A stretch of 64,000 nucleotides of DNA from Corbicula japonica (Eukaryota; Mollusca; Bivalvia; Venerida; Cyrenidae), in contig JAZAYU010000012.1 of assembly GCA_038501625.1 (NCBI GenBank), forward strand, positions 9,176,001 through 9,240,000, in the 5' to 3' direction. The notes beneath the pieces are model-generated. The model did no database searches, was not told where the DNA came from, and saw only the letters and a program-made list of their open reading frames with translations. Shown here piece by piece: positions 1 to 52,100 of the stretch. Both the position numbers and the translations under genes were made by a program. Every line of letters starts with the position of its first letter. Position 1 is the stretch's first letter.

Positions 1-138
1 CCTGGCACATGTGGAACACCTGAAGTCATAATTACAATAAGCTTCTAAAAAATGTTTCGTAAAAAGTACCATTCTGTTCAAATAAATTTATTCTTCAAAA
101 CTGCTTAATATTAGACAGTTATTAATTACTTTGTGATT

Positions 139-363
139 TTAACCCTATTACGCCTTTTTCACATGGGTGACCAGTTTAGATCCAGATCAGCCAGCACATC
201 TATGCCATTCGATCTACAGTGATTGTCTTCAGGTCAGAAAAAACCAAATGTTCTGAAAGTGAACAGTTTAGATCCCAATTATATGGCATAGATGTGCCAG
301 CTGATCTTGATCTAAACCTTTCGCCATTACAAAAATGGCTATTCCGGGGAGTAAAGAGTTATA
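139..363. repeat. TTAA-MITE copy
   Basis: Near full length; middle diverged. An open frame here is MITE sequence. Confidence 0.75.
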
Positions 364-755
364 ATAAAATGAGTGTTATCAACCGGTTATTAATATTCTA
401 CCATGTAACTTTGCTTTTAAAATCAATATTTAAAAAACTATGGGTAAAGTATAATAACCCTGGGAAATTGACTTGTATTTCTTTGATGTCATTCATATTA
501 AATCATTTAACTTCACTGGATTCTGTCATCCAATAATATAAAATGACAGCGAAACATTTTAAATTGAAATTGAATGACAGCCTAGATGACGGTAACCTGT
601 TAACTATGCCTGATGACCAGGTCAAAATGAGGTATTTCCCATAGCAGAGGTTACTGACAATGGGCAACATATATCTTATAATCAAGAACACTGCAAAATG
701 CAGTTAAAAGTATCAAAACTGATAAATAAAAGTAGCTGATGTTATGTGTATTTAC

Positions 756-42529
<41,774 letters not shown>

Positions 42530-43022
42530 CTTAGATGCTTGTCATCTGTAACAGTGAAATTTAATTAAGCATTGAATCAATATTTAATGGTTTTATTAGA
42601 GTTTGAAAAACAGTTGGGTTGTTTAAAGGGTGTTTTAAAGAAATAAAGGGCTTCACCTTTACTTTAAACAATCGAAATGTTTTTCATATCCAGATGAACA
42701 ACATCAAATATGGACTCAAAACTTATATTTACACACAAATACTCCGAGTCAGATATTAGAAGAAGAATTTGTGATACTGTGGCTTTATTGAATGTCTGTT
42801 GGAACAGCCACCATGATGACAAAGTGAATGAAGTCAAGCTTTTTGTAACAAATCTTGCATTCTTGTTGACATCACACATTCCTTACTCCTCAGCTCTAAC
42901 CAGAAACCTCAAGGTACTCTAACCTTATTCTAGACTAATTTTCTCGAGTCAACAGGTAAACATGATGTGACAGCAGTTCTGTGAGCTGTCCTTCCTTAAT
43001 CAAAAGGGATCAATAAGATATA

Positions 43023-43166
43023 TGTCGCGGTACGAATCTAGTCACTATCTGGGGAGAAGATGTGTAAGCGGACGGATAGCTCGGTCGGGAGAGCACTCGC
43101 CCTGTAAGCGAGGGGTCCCGGGTTCGAGTCCCGGTCTGGCTGCACATTCCTTCTCACCCTGTGACA
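43023..43166 (+). repeat. TRIM LTR 1
   Basis: 144 bp. Has TGTCGC at the left tip where LTR2 has TGTCAC. Contains the first tRNA-like module. Confidence 0.82.
43070..43142 (+). tRNA. tRNA-like module in LTR1 (Thr-UGU-like)
   Basis: 73 nt fold as a full cloverleaf: D stem GCTC/GAGC, anticodon stem CTCGC/GCGAG, T stem CCGGG/CCCGG. The loop CCTGTAA puts TGT at the anticodon, but position 33 is C, not the universal U, and the acceptor stem has an A-G mismatch. The B box GGTTCGAGTCC is perfect and the A box TAGCTCGGTCGG nearly so. Probably a tRNA-derived promoter module rather than a working tRNA. Confidence 0.5.
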
Positions 43167-43168
43167 TT

Positions 43169-43186
43169 TGGCGCCCAACGTGGGGC
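43169..43186 (+). promoter_or_regulatory. Primer-binding site, tRNA-Lys type
   Basis: TGGCGCCCAACGTGGGGC, identical to the primer-binding site of retroelements primed by tRNA-Lys1,2. Lies 2 nt after LTR1. Confidence 0.8.
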
Positions 43187-43286
43187 CATGATAGCTAGCA
43201 GGGGTGGCCACCAGCCTGTAATAGCAAAATAAATACACGTAACTCTCTGGAATTCGAGGACGAATTTCCACATTTGAGGGGGTGTA

Positions 43287-43430
43287 TGTCACGGTACGAA
43301 TCTAGTCACTATCTGGGGAGAAGATGTGTATGCGGACGGATAGCTCGGTCGGGAGAGCACTCGCCCTGTAAGCGAGGGGTCCCGGGTTCGAGTCCCGGTC
43401 TGGCTGCACATTCTTTCTCACCCTGTGACA
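43287..43430 (+). repeat. TRIM LTR 2
   Basis: 144 bp, the copy with perfect TGTCAC/GTGACA tips. Contains the second tRNA-like module. Confidence 0.82.
43334..43406 (+). tRNA. tRNA-like module in LTR2
   Basis: Same 73-nt module as in LTR1, with intact A and B boxes and the same C33. Confidence 0.5.
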
Positions 43431-43432
43431 TT

Positions 43433-43450
43433 TGGCGCCCAACGGGGGAC
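43433..43450 (+). promoter_or_regulatory. Primer-binding site, second copy (diverged)
   Basis: TGGCGCCCAACGGGGGAC, 2 nt after LTR2, with small changes from the first copy. Confidence 0.72.
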
Positions 43451-43550
43451 CGTGATAGCTAGCAGGTTCGGCCACCAGCCTGTAATAGCAAATTAAATAC
43501 ACGTAACTCTCTGGAATTCGAGGACGAATATCCAAATTTGAGGGGGTGTA

Positions 43551-43694
43551 TGTCGCGGTACGAATCTAGTCACTATCTGGGGAGAAGATGTGTAAGCGGA
43601 CGGATAGCTCGGTCGGGAGAGCACTCGCCCTGTAAGCGAGGGGTCCCGGGTTCGAGTCCCGGTCTGGCTGCACATTCTTTCTCACCCTGTGACA
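43551..43694 (+). repeat. TRIM LTR 3
   Basis: 144 bp. Its right end abuts genomic TATAGCTAGG instead of a primer-binding site, marking the edge of the insertion. Confidence 0.82.
43598..43670 (+). tRNA. tRNA-like module in LTR3
   Basis: Third identical module. The three lie exactly 264 bp apart, the LTR plus internal length. Confidence 0.5.
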
Positions 43695-44089
43695 TATAGC
43701 TAGGAAAGTGTATAAAAACAAGCTTGATCATTTCTAAGCAACATGTCATTCTAGAATCACATTATTTGCCACTTTTCAAAGATAGTACTCAGTAATTAAA
43801 CCATAAAATTATTAAAACTATTAAGCTGGTAGCAAATTTTAATGAGAGGAATTTGATATCTTACAGTTTACTGTTGTAGAAGTCTGCAAATAATAAAAGT
43901 GACAATATGAGTTCCTAAACTTCAGGAATTCCAGTAATCGGTAGTAACGTGAATTATGATTGGTTGTTGCAGACGCTTTTCCGCTGTAGCCAATCGAAAC
44001 CATTCAAACATAAAAATGAAAAAAAATAATTAAACCAATTCAGAAATATACCACAAATTCTTTCCTATCCGTAGACTCTTTCTCCGTCG

Positions 44090-44720
44090 TTCTCAGAAAA
44101 TAAACGACTGTTGTAAACCAAAAACTAGAGGCCTCTGATTGGCTGCTGGATTACGTCACGCCTGCTTTCTGTATCTATTTTAAAATTTTCTCTCCAGCTT
44201 CTTATCAACTATGCCTATTGCTCATTACAATAATTCATCATAACACTTGACATGAATAAAGAGTAAAAATAAACCATTTGTGATAAAGAAAAGAAGAGGT
44301 ACACCTTATACTTTATTAAACCAGCATCCAGAAGGTGTAAACGTCGCCATGAACGGCAGGATATGGCAAACATTGTGCAGCATTTGTGCATGGGTTAACA
44401 TTTAAACCCCCAGTGGTTACACGCGTCGTAACAATACAGATACATATCTCAGCATAATATGCATTCCAAACATATGAGTGGCAATAAATCAGTGACCGAC
44501 ATTGAAGTGGCATCAAATTGCTATCAGCAACCCTGCTGGGATGTAATATGACTCTGAGTTCGCTGTATTTTTAAATCTAACACTAACTGGTGTTGTTAAT
44601 CTCCAGCAGCAGAATGTACTTTACTTGTAAGCGTGGAGAATACCTCCTATTTTAAACCTCAAGGAAAGATAAATAATGTTCGCTAAGGATTCTCTGGCGA
44701 CTATAATCGCCAGACAAAAT
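44090..44720. repeat. Left arm of imperfect inverted duplication
   Basis: Reverse complement matches 45990-46345 and 47095-47232 in the same order, by eye roughly 70-80 percent over the aligned blocks. The outer block, 44101-44142, carries a CCAAT box and lies next to the CRE-like site, so it looks like DYNC2H1 promoter sequence. Confidence 0.7.
44135..44160 (-). promoter_or_regulatory. CCAAT and CRE-like motifs, candidate DYNC2H1 promoter
   Basis: On the minus strand: CGTGACGTAA, a near-CRE, followed by CAGCCAAT. Placed 1.6 kb upstream of the coding exon, compatible with a 5'UTR intron. Motif-level evidence only. Confidence 0.4.
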
Positions 44721-44980
44721 TGGTTTACTACTGTCGCTGTCTGCTGAAAGTACAGACATGCGCAGAAAAACAGTCAATCCTATCCGTTGTTGCAATTCTT
44801 TATAACTTATCATGAAAATCAGAGCTCTCTAATCTAGCTTCTATTTTTGGCTATATTAAGGGGATGGAGGTGGGGTGAACCATTATTTAGGAGGGATCTA
44901 AAATTGCATTATTTTAAACTTCAAGAAAATTGATATTGATTTGTGTCCAACATTGCTCTATACATCTTCGAGCCGTCATC

Positions 44981-45033
44981 AGATCTAACAGTTTGTTAGA
45001 TCTCATCAGATCTAACAGTTTGTTAGATCTGAC
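44981..45033. repeat. Tandem pair of near-perfect palindromes
   Basis: Two 27-bp units, each with AGATCTAACA paired with TGTTAGATCT around a short centre. Confidence 0.75.
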
Positions 45034-45985
45034 TCTAGTGAGATTTGTATTTCAACAAAAGAAAACAGAAATGAAGCACAAGATTTGCATACCATGAAAG
45101 GCAACTCGGCCGATCGACACACCAAGAACACAGAAGAGACAAATGGCATAAATCTACGATACCATTATCACCACCGCCTCCCAGCATAACAACAACAACA
45201 ACAACAACAATAACAACTAAAACATTATCATCTTCATCATCATACTAAGTTTCATATTTTCGCCTTAGTATTTATCTTCATGTATTCCAGGAACAACAAT
45301 GACATAAAGAAATTCAACAACAACATAAATGCTTAATTGGATATATGAATGCTCAAAACTGCTGGCTGCTATATTTCTCAATTGTGTCTTCTGAGCGAAA
45401 TATGCATATAAGGAATCGCCACATTCAGAAAACACAGCCTCGTCACGCCGCCAAAAATCAAGCTGAAAAGTGAGCATGAGTTTTTAAGGATATCAATTTT
45501 AATTTGACACCACAGACAATTATGCAAAAGAGAACCATTGGGTAGCCGCCTTGGAACAGTCAGTGGTAAAACATTTTGTCCCTGGGGGCTTTAACCTGGT
45601 TCTAAGGTGCACCAACCTCACAATTGCCCCAACAGGTTTTCATATGAACAAACAAGTAAGAGTTGTCTTGGTGAAATAACTCCAACCCACTCATCCACTA
45701 GACAATTTTGCATGCAAATGCGCACAAACGAAAGTTCTGTAATAAAATTAACCTTTTAATAAAATTGTAATGTCTGAAGTATAACGAACAGTTTTTTAGA
45801 TTTAATGTTTTCAAGACGAAGCAATACACATGAATAACTATATAAAAAGTAATCGACAAAAACTCTATAAACACAATAAATTACTTTACATTTCATTTTG
45901 CTCTATGTTCACAATATTCAATCCAATGCAGTACTTTTACATAGTAAAATGTATGCCCCCCCCCCCTTCATTACACACGCGATAT
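45034..45985. other. Centre of inverted duplication, no gene seen
   Basis: Holds a CAA microsatellite at about 45187-45219 and a C-run at about 45957. Nothing coding recognised. Confidence 0.6.
45187..45219. repeat. CAA microsatellite
   Basis: About ten ACA/ACAATA repeats. Confidence 0.85.
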
Positions 45986-45989
45986 TAGT

Positions 45990-47232
45990 AAGCCACTATT
46001 GTCTGGCGGTTATAGACACCAGAGAATTCTTAGCGACCTTAAGTTATCATTCCTTGGGGGTTAAATATGTAGTCGGTATTCCCCACTCGGTATATTCGGT
46101 CGGTCTATTGCTGGCAATTTACAACAGTTAGTGTAAGCTTTAAAAATACAATTATTGATATAATATTATAAGATGCACATTTGCAATTATCTGAACAGGG
46201 TTGCCGAAAGCAATTTGATGCCACATATTTGTTGCCATCCATATGTTTAAAATGCCTACTTTACTGAAATTTGTGAAAAATTTCGAGATGCACAAATCCT
46301 GCACAATATTTGCCATATCATGTCTTTCAGCCCGCTTTTTGCATTAAGCTTTAGCTCTTCTAGTTTGATTATCATAAACAGTGCATGGATACTATATATC
46401 CATGTCATGTTTTATCATGAAATATCTAGTCTCAATAATTCGACTCCAAGTACAGACTCATTTTGCATACTGACTTTTTATAGATGTCTGTCCTTTACGT
46501 CTCAAGCAGTTATGATCAAAACTGTGGTGGAAACCCCACTTTGGTGGAAACCCCACTGCTTTAAAGTCCCATTTTTTCGCTGCCACTTGAAAATTTCAGC
46601 ACTGCTATGTTAATGTGTTGTTATAAAAACATAAATAGTCTCTTAAGTATCAATAAAATATAAAATAATCCGCAAATAAAACTTTTATACTTACTATTGT
46701 TTATGCCATTTACATATTTTAATGTGATAACCAATGAAAGTGACCCTTTTATAAATTGATAATCTAAAGTCAGGTAGACTTTTAGTGGTGTAACATAAAA
46801 ACTGTTGACATGTGTGGAGGTTTATTTTTCATAATAAACGAACAAGTTTCTTTAAAAGTATCACATATATTGATTCTAGTTGGAATAAGCTTGCCGGGTA
46901 TGTAATTTTTTCTAGAAGGTTAAAAAACTATTTGAAGCCGTCAAAGGTTGCAACACAGATTTTTATCGCTGGCATAAAGACATAGAAGGAAAATTTTCCG
47001 CATTGATTGAATGCTAACTGGGTTGTGCGCGAAGGGCGGACATCGTATATATAGAAAAGCCCTTGTTGCGCACAATTAGTTGGCTAATGAAATATCGTGA
47101 TAGGATATAGTTGATAAGAAGCTGAAACAATTTTAATAGATACATACAGAAAGTATGACGCAATTTAAGAGCCAATTAGATTCCTCTAGGTTTGGTTAAC
47201 AACAGTCGTTTATTCATATATATCTGCATCGT
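45990..47232. repeat. Right arm of imperfect inverted duplication
   Basis: Pairs with the left arm in two blocks; about 750 bp (46346-47094) between them has no partner and may be an insertion. The outer block has GCCAATTAG and TGACGCAA in place of the left arm's CCAAT and CRE-like motifs. Confidence 0.68.
47024..47085. repeat. Inverted repeat with TATA-like loop
   Basis: Stem TTGTGCGCGAAGGGC pairs with GCCCTTGTTGCGCACAA; the loop contains TATATATAG. Confidence 0.55.
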
Positions 47233-48615
47233 ATGTTGTCTCAGTCCCACTTGACTTACGCAACTCATAGATAATGACTGAGTAAGAGTCAATAATTACT
47301 GTTATTTAGTATTATGGTAGTTTCTGGTACATGCGCATACAGAAGAAGTCACATCCGGTCAAATGTAAATCTGCGAATAAAGCGCAAAAAAGCGTCAAAA
47401 ATATGTAAGAACACGTTTTATTGCAACTCCACCAGTTGTTTCTGTAAAAACAGATCTAATTACAAATGCATTGAAGCGTCAACTAATCACTGGCCATAAA
47501 AATACCTTAACTTTTTGTTAATAGCGAAATAGAAAATGAGTAAAAATAAACAGAACAGTGGACTAGAATGCCAAACAAACTATTTTCACGCACAGCTTCA
47601 GTGTTTTTTTTTATTGAAACTCAGCATTTTTCATATCTGATCTTTCTTTTTTAAATAAATATTGTGACTGAACTCGACAGAAACTGATGTGGACACCAAA
47701 ATAACTATCAATGTTAGCCAGTAGCGGATCATAGCCAAATAACAGATCAGTCCATCAGTTCATTCAGGTCGATCAAAATTGTACACCATAGTTTGCAGAA
47801 GGTGATGATGTGTGAAAATAAAACTAAAGTTTATTAAAAATTATCAAAAATACTGTTATTATATTGTTATAAACAGATTAATTAACATTGATAATAACAG
47901 AAGACAATTGTTCAAAAAAATAAATTTTGTTAGAAAAGTAATAAAATGTGGTACCTGCAGTGTTGTATATTTCTTTATATAGCTAAAAAAGTGATCATGC
48001 TTTTCCTTCAAAAATATAAGGATAAGTTCCTTTTTTCATGTTTCAGTTTCAGAGTGCTGTTAATAGCTTTGGTTCAAAGATACACCACACACGCTGGAGG
48101 CTGAGGACGGCCAGGCCGGTGCTTACCTCTTCACAAGACTTGATTCTCTGGTAGGTGCTTACCTCTACTCTGAAGAGATGTTTACCACTTTATCTAATTT
48201 TTAGCTCCTAAATCCAGCTGAAAATCAAAGTTGGCCCATTTAATTACAGGGCTCTCACCAGATTGAGGAAGTGGTCTCCCAAAATTGACCTGACTTCTCC
48301 CTTCTTTGAGCTTTGGGAGAAGTCGTTTGGTATAGAAGATATAGGCAAAAAATGCCCTTGACTGCAAACTTCTCAATAATTCAGTAAAATGATGACAAAA
48401 CTTCTCTCGATTTACAAGTCTAGTCATAACCCAGAGTTTTCACACTTAAATGTCCTCCTGATCCAACAGATTTTGAGGAGAAAATGTCAAATGTTGCATA
48501 AAAATAGCTAGCATCAAAGAATTTTGACCAGTGTAGTCCCCCCAAATCTGCTTCCAGATATATTTATAATGGTGGTGACATAATTGTTGTGACTCTGTCT
48601 AGCTCTAACTATTAT

Positions 48616-48641
48616 TAATATATATATATATATATATATAG
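48616..48641. repeat. AT dinucleotide microsatellite
   Basis: About 12 TA repeats directly before a TTAA-MITE. Confidence 0.9.
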
Positions 48642-48643
48642 TA

Positions 48644-48906
48644 TTAACCTTTTACTCTTTAGTTTATGAATGCAGCCATCATTTCTGGGGGACAAGTGTA
48701 GATCTTGATCAGCTGACACATCTGTGCTGTCCGATCAGATTCCTACACTGTTGGAATTTGGGTTCATGAGGTTATTTATTTCTGACCAAACACTCAAAAC
48801 AGTTAATAGTGTTGATCCAGATCAGACAGCATGGATGTGCTGGCTGATCTAGATCTACACTGGTTGCCCATGTGATAAAAGACATATCCAAGGAGTAAAG
48901 ACTTGA
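48644..48906. repeat. TTAA-MITE copy
   Basis: The only copy recognised between the two divergent genes. Confidence 0.76.
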
Positions 48907-49126
48907 TAAAAGAAGAAGTTAATGTATTACAAAATGAGATTTCTTGAGTATTTATAAACTTGAAGAATAAATTTGCACAAACACAAATAAAATTGTTATT
49001 AATTATATTCCAAAGTTTTGGTTTTTGAAACCTTCTTCAGAGAAATGTTTTAAATATTTACAGACATTGCAAGACAACACTGGTTTACAGCATTCTAGAA
49101 GTGGTTCCCAGGTTACTTCTGAGGAC

Positions 49127-49197
49127 ATGCCGATACGTAGAAAACGGTCCTCTCCAACTATGGAGGAAAACAAATCAAAAAGGGCAAAGTATTCACA
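49127..49197 (+). CDS. DCUN1D4/5: DCUN1D4/5 coding exon 1
   Basis: Residues 1-24, ending phase 2 at TCACA|GTAAGA. The start is chosen by similarity to the basic MP-x-RKKR start of the family. The exon begins at 49064 after TTTACAG and is open in frame throughout, so translation could also start in an exon further upstream. Confidence 0.85.
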
Positions 49198-52100
49198 GTA
49201 AGATGGTGGCATTGATTTAATTGTGCGTGTCAGTTTTTAAGGTTGCTCGTGGTTGATTCCAGTCCTTTAAGTCCTGCCTCGCCTCATATGAGTGCATAAT
49301 ATTATCTGCTTTTTCTGGTACTGGAAAACCCCAGGTGCCCCTCTGGGCATTGTTTCAAACATGGGTAGGAACCTTGGTAGAATAACTGGCCTTCCGAAGC
49401 TAGCTGGATAGCTTCCTCTTGGCAAGATTCCGACTTCGAGAGGACTTGAACCCACAGAATTGATAAACCCGTGATCGTCAGCCAAGGACCTTAACCTCTT
49501 GATCATGGATTCCCCAAAGTTTGCTTATACATGTATCATTTATGAAATTATTCAAATTTCTAGAAAACATCTAAATTTCTCCTGAAAAGTAAATAAATAT
49601 TAGACACTTTATATTTCACTTGAACATTTTATAACTTAATGGAAATATGACATTTTATATTTTACTTGAATATTTTATAACTTAATCATTTTAGACATTT
49701 ATATGAGTATTATACCAGACATCATGGATACTTTTGTGATGCCTGCAGTAGCAGGTAGACACATAGGGGTCCTTTTGTTGTGTCGGCTGCGATATCAGGT
49801 AGACACATTGAGATCCTATCTATCGTCCAGTGAAGATGGCGTGCAATAGTCACCCCAAACTAACATGAAACTTAATGTTGCCTATAACTTTGAAAGTTCT
49901 TGTCCTATTCACTTAGTACTTGGAATAATCATCTGCAGAACAAAGCCATTAGTAATCACAAGAAAGATTTTCACATACTTTTTGAGTAACACCCCTTTCA
50001 AATGCAACTTTGTGTGACACATGTGTTCCGTGAAACATCATATTCTAATTTTATTATCACCTGTCATCTGCATTCATACATGACAAAATAATACAGTTCT
50101 TTCAAGGTCCAAGATCATAAAACTAAGATTGGAGACAAGTCTCAAATCTCAAGCATCTGATATGCTGAAATGGTGACCAGTGCTTGAAATCTGAGACTAG
50201 TCTCCAATCTGTTTTATGATCTTAGGCCCAGCTCTTTCAGGAATTTCTCGTTGTTTCTTATTCAGGTCAAAACGAGGTCAGACAAGTGCTGCAGAAGTAT
50301 TCAGTGCCAAACAGTGTATAGCCTGGTTTCATGAATATACAGGTGATATGTTGATCATTTTTCCTTGTGTAAAGTCCTAGTAATATGTTAAAGAAATTAT
50401 AATCTGGTGAAATATTATGGAATATAGCATTGGGCGTGGTAAAGTTGTTTAAGGATATATCATGAGGCTGTAGCCCCCCTAGGTATATTTATTTGCACAT
50501 CTGAATGACACCCCCTGATGTATTTGAAGATGTTTCACAGGTAGATAATTATCATTTTAATTCTAACATAAGATTGCATCATACAGCTTAAGAAAAATTG
50601 CAACCCTGCAATTTCCAGTAAGATTATTCATTATCAGACCATTGTTATGATGATGTCATAATTGAAAAGAAGAGGTGACCGTGTGTGTACTTACAGGTCC
50701 AGATGAGGATGTATTGGGACCAGAAGGGATGGAAAAGTTTTGTGAAGACATTGGGGTAGAACCAGAAAATGTGAGTACATGAATACAAGTTGGAGACTTT
50801 TGAGACTTATTATCCCGAGACAGAACCTTTAGTCTTGAGACTGCCTTAAAACAACATTGTATGATTTTCGGTTTGTTAAACTGTTAAAATTGCTTTAACT
50901 GATAGAAAGCTTGTTGTGTTTTTTGTATTGCCCTTCCAAAGAAAGGGCACTACAGAGATAATACTTTGTTTGTGTGTCTGTCCATCACAAAAACTTAACA
51001 TTGGTTGTAACTGCCATCTCTTAATATTTCTTCATCAAACATACAAATTATAATTATATCATATGACAGCAGGGTCGTAATGAAGCAAATATCTTTGGGT
51101 CAAGATCACATTTGAGTTTTGCCTCTTTTTGTTCTTGGATATTTTTATTTTGACAAAGTACATGAAGGAGACACAAGAGTTTAACTGGGTCCAAGATCAT
51201 AAACTAAATCAGGAGACCAGTCTCAAATTCTCAAATCTCAAGTATCTGATTGGCTGAAATGGCAACTGGTCGCAAATCAGATGCTTGAGATTAGAGACTG
51301 GTCTCCAATCTCAGTTTCATGATCATGGGCCCTAAACTCATCTAGTATAGTTTATGTTTGTGTTTTTCTGTTCCAGATTGTGATGTTATCTTTAGCTTAT
51401 AAATTAGATGCCAAATCAATGGGATTTTTTACCTTAGCAGAATGGTTAAAAGGAATGTCAGAATTACAGTGAGTAGAAGTTTTTACCAGCAGGGAAATAA
51501 CATTTCTTTCTATCTTTCTCAAAATTGAATGAACAAATCTTTGTATACTTGATTATTTTAAGGTCTTGAAGATCATAAATACATGGGCAGGATTATAATT
51601 TACATAAATATAAGCTTGACTTCTTAAATAATATATTGAGCTATATATTGTTTCACTTAGTCGTTGCCTTCATACATAACCCTTTGCTCCAATGGATAAA
51701 AACTGCATGTTGAACCTAAAATAACAATAAAACGTAAAATTAATATATCTAGCAATCTTTGTATTGTCATCATTTTAAAAAAACCACTTTGTTGAAAATC
51801 TTCTTTTATTTTTGATATTCGACCTTAGTCTACACAGGCATAAGTATATACATGTATATTTAGAAAAAGCACAGAATGATTGGTTTATGCTGTTTTGGTT
51901 ATGTTGGTTTATTGATTTATTTTTCAGATGTGATTGTACAACTAAAGTTCAACAGAAATTAGAATGTCTTAAAAACTTATTAGAAGATCCTGTACAGTTT
52001 AAAAATATTTACAGATATGCATTTGATTTTGCAAGGGTATGTGTTTGTAGCTCATGATAAATTAGCCACACAAGGCAAAAATGTGTCTATGGCAAGTTGA

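Larger units (their letters stand above)
43023..43694 (+). mobile_element. Miniature LTR retrotransposon (TRIM), LTR-int-LTR-int-LTR
   Basis: Three 144-bp direct repeats separated by two 120-bp internal segments. Each repeat begins TGTCRCGG and ends GTGACA, giving TGTCAC/GTGACA inverted tips in the middle copy. Two bases after LTR1 and LTR2 lies a primer-binding site, and a purine-rich GAGGGGG precedes LTR2 and LTR3. The whole is flanked by TATA at 43019-43022 and 43695-43698, a plausible 4-bp target duplication. No coding capacity, so it must depend on another element's enzymes. The three-LTR form is the usual product of unequal recombination. Confidence 0.85.
42546..49063. other. Intergenic region between divergent DYNC2H1 and DCUN1D4/5
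   Basis: About 6.5 kb. Holds a TRIM, an inverted duplication, a CAA microsatellite and one TTAA-MITE. Both promoters must lie here. CCAAT-like motifs are near 43960, 43990 and 44138, and a CRE-like TTACGTCACG is at 44151. A possible noncoding or N-terminal DCUN1D4/5 exon sits near 48055-48151, between TTTCAG and CTG|GTAGGT, but I cannot confirm it. No other coding sequence was recognised. Confidence 0.6.

Noticed and set aside
43038..43675. Minus-strand open frames rich in DSNPGPLAYRAS-type sequence
   Set aside because: They are antisense translations of the tRNA-like module in the TRIM LTRs, repeated three times; a common false protein prediction.
45531..45650. Possible exon with a GTGCACCAACCTCAC-like segment
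   Set aside because: No sustained frame, splice sites or recognised protein; may be part of an unknown repeat.
49267..49506. 79-codon minus-strand frame
   Set aside because: Translation of a tRNA-Leu-like SINE.
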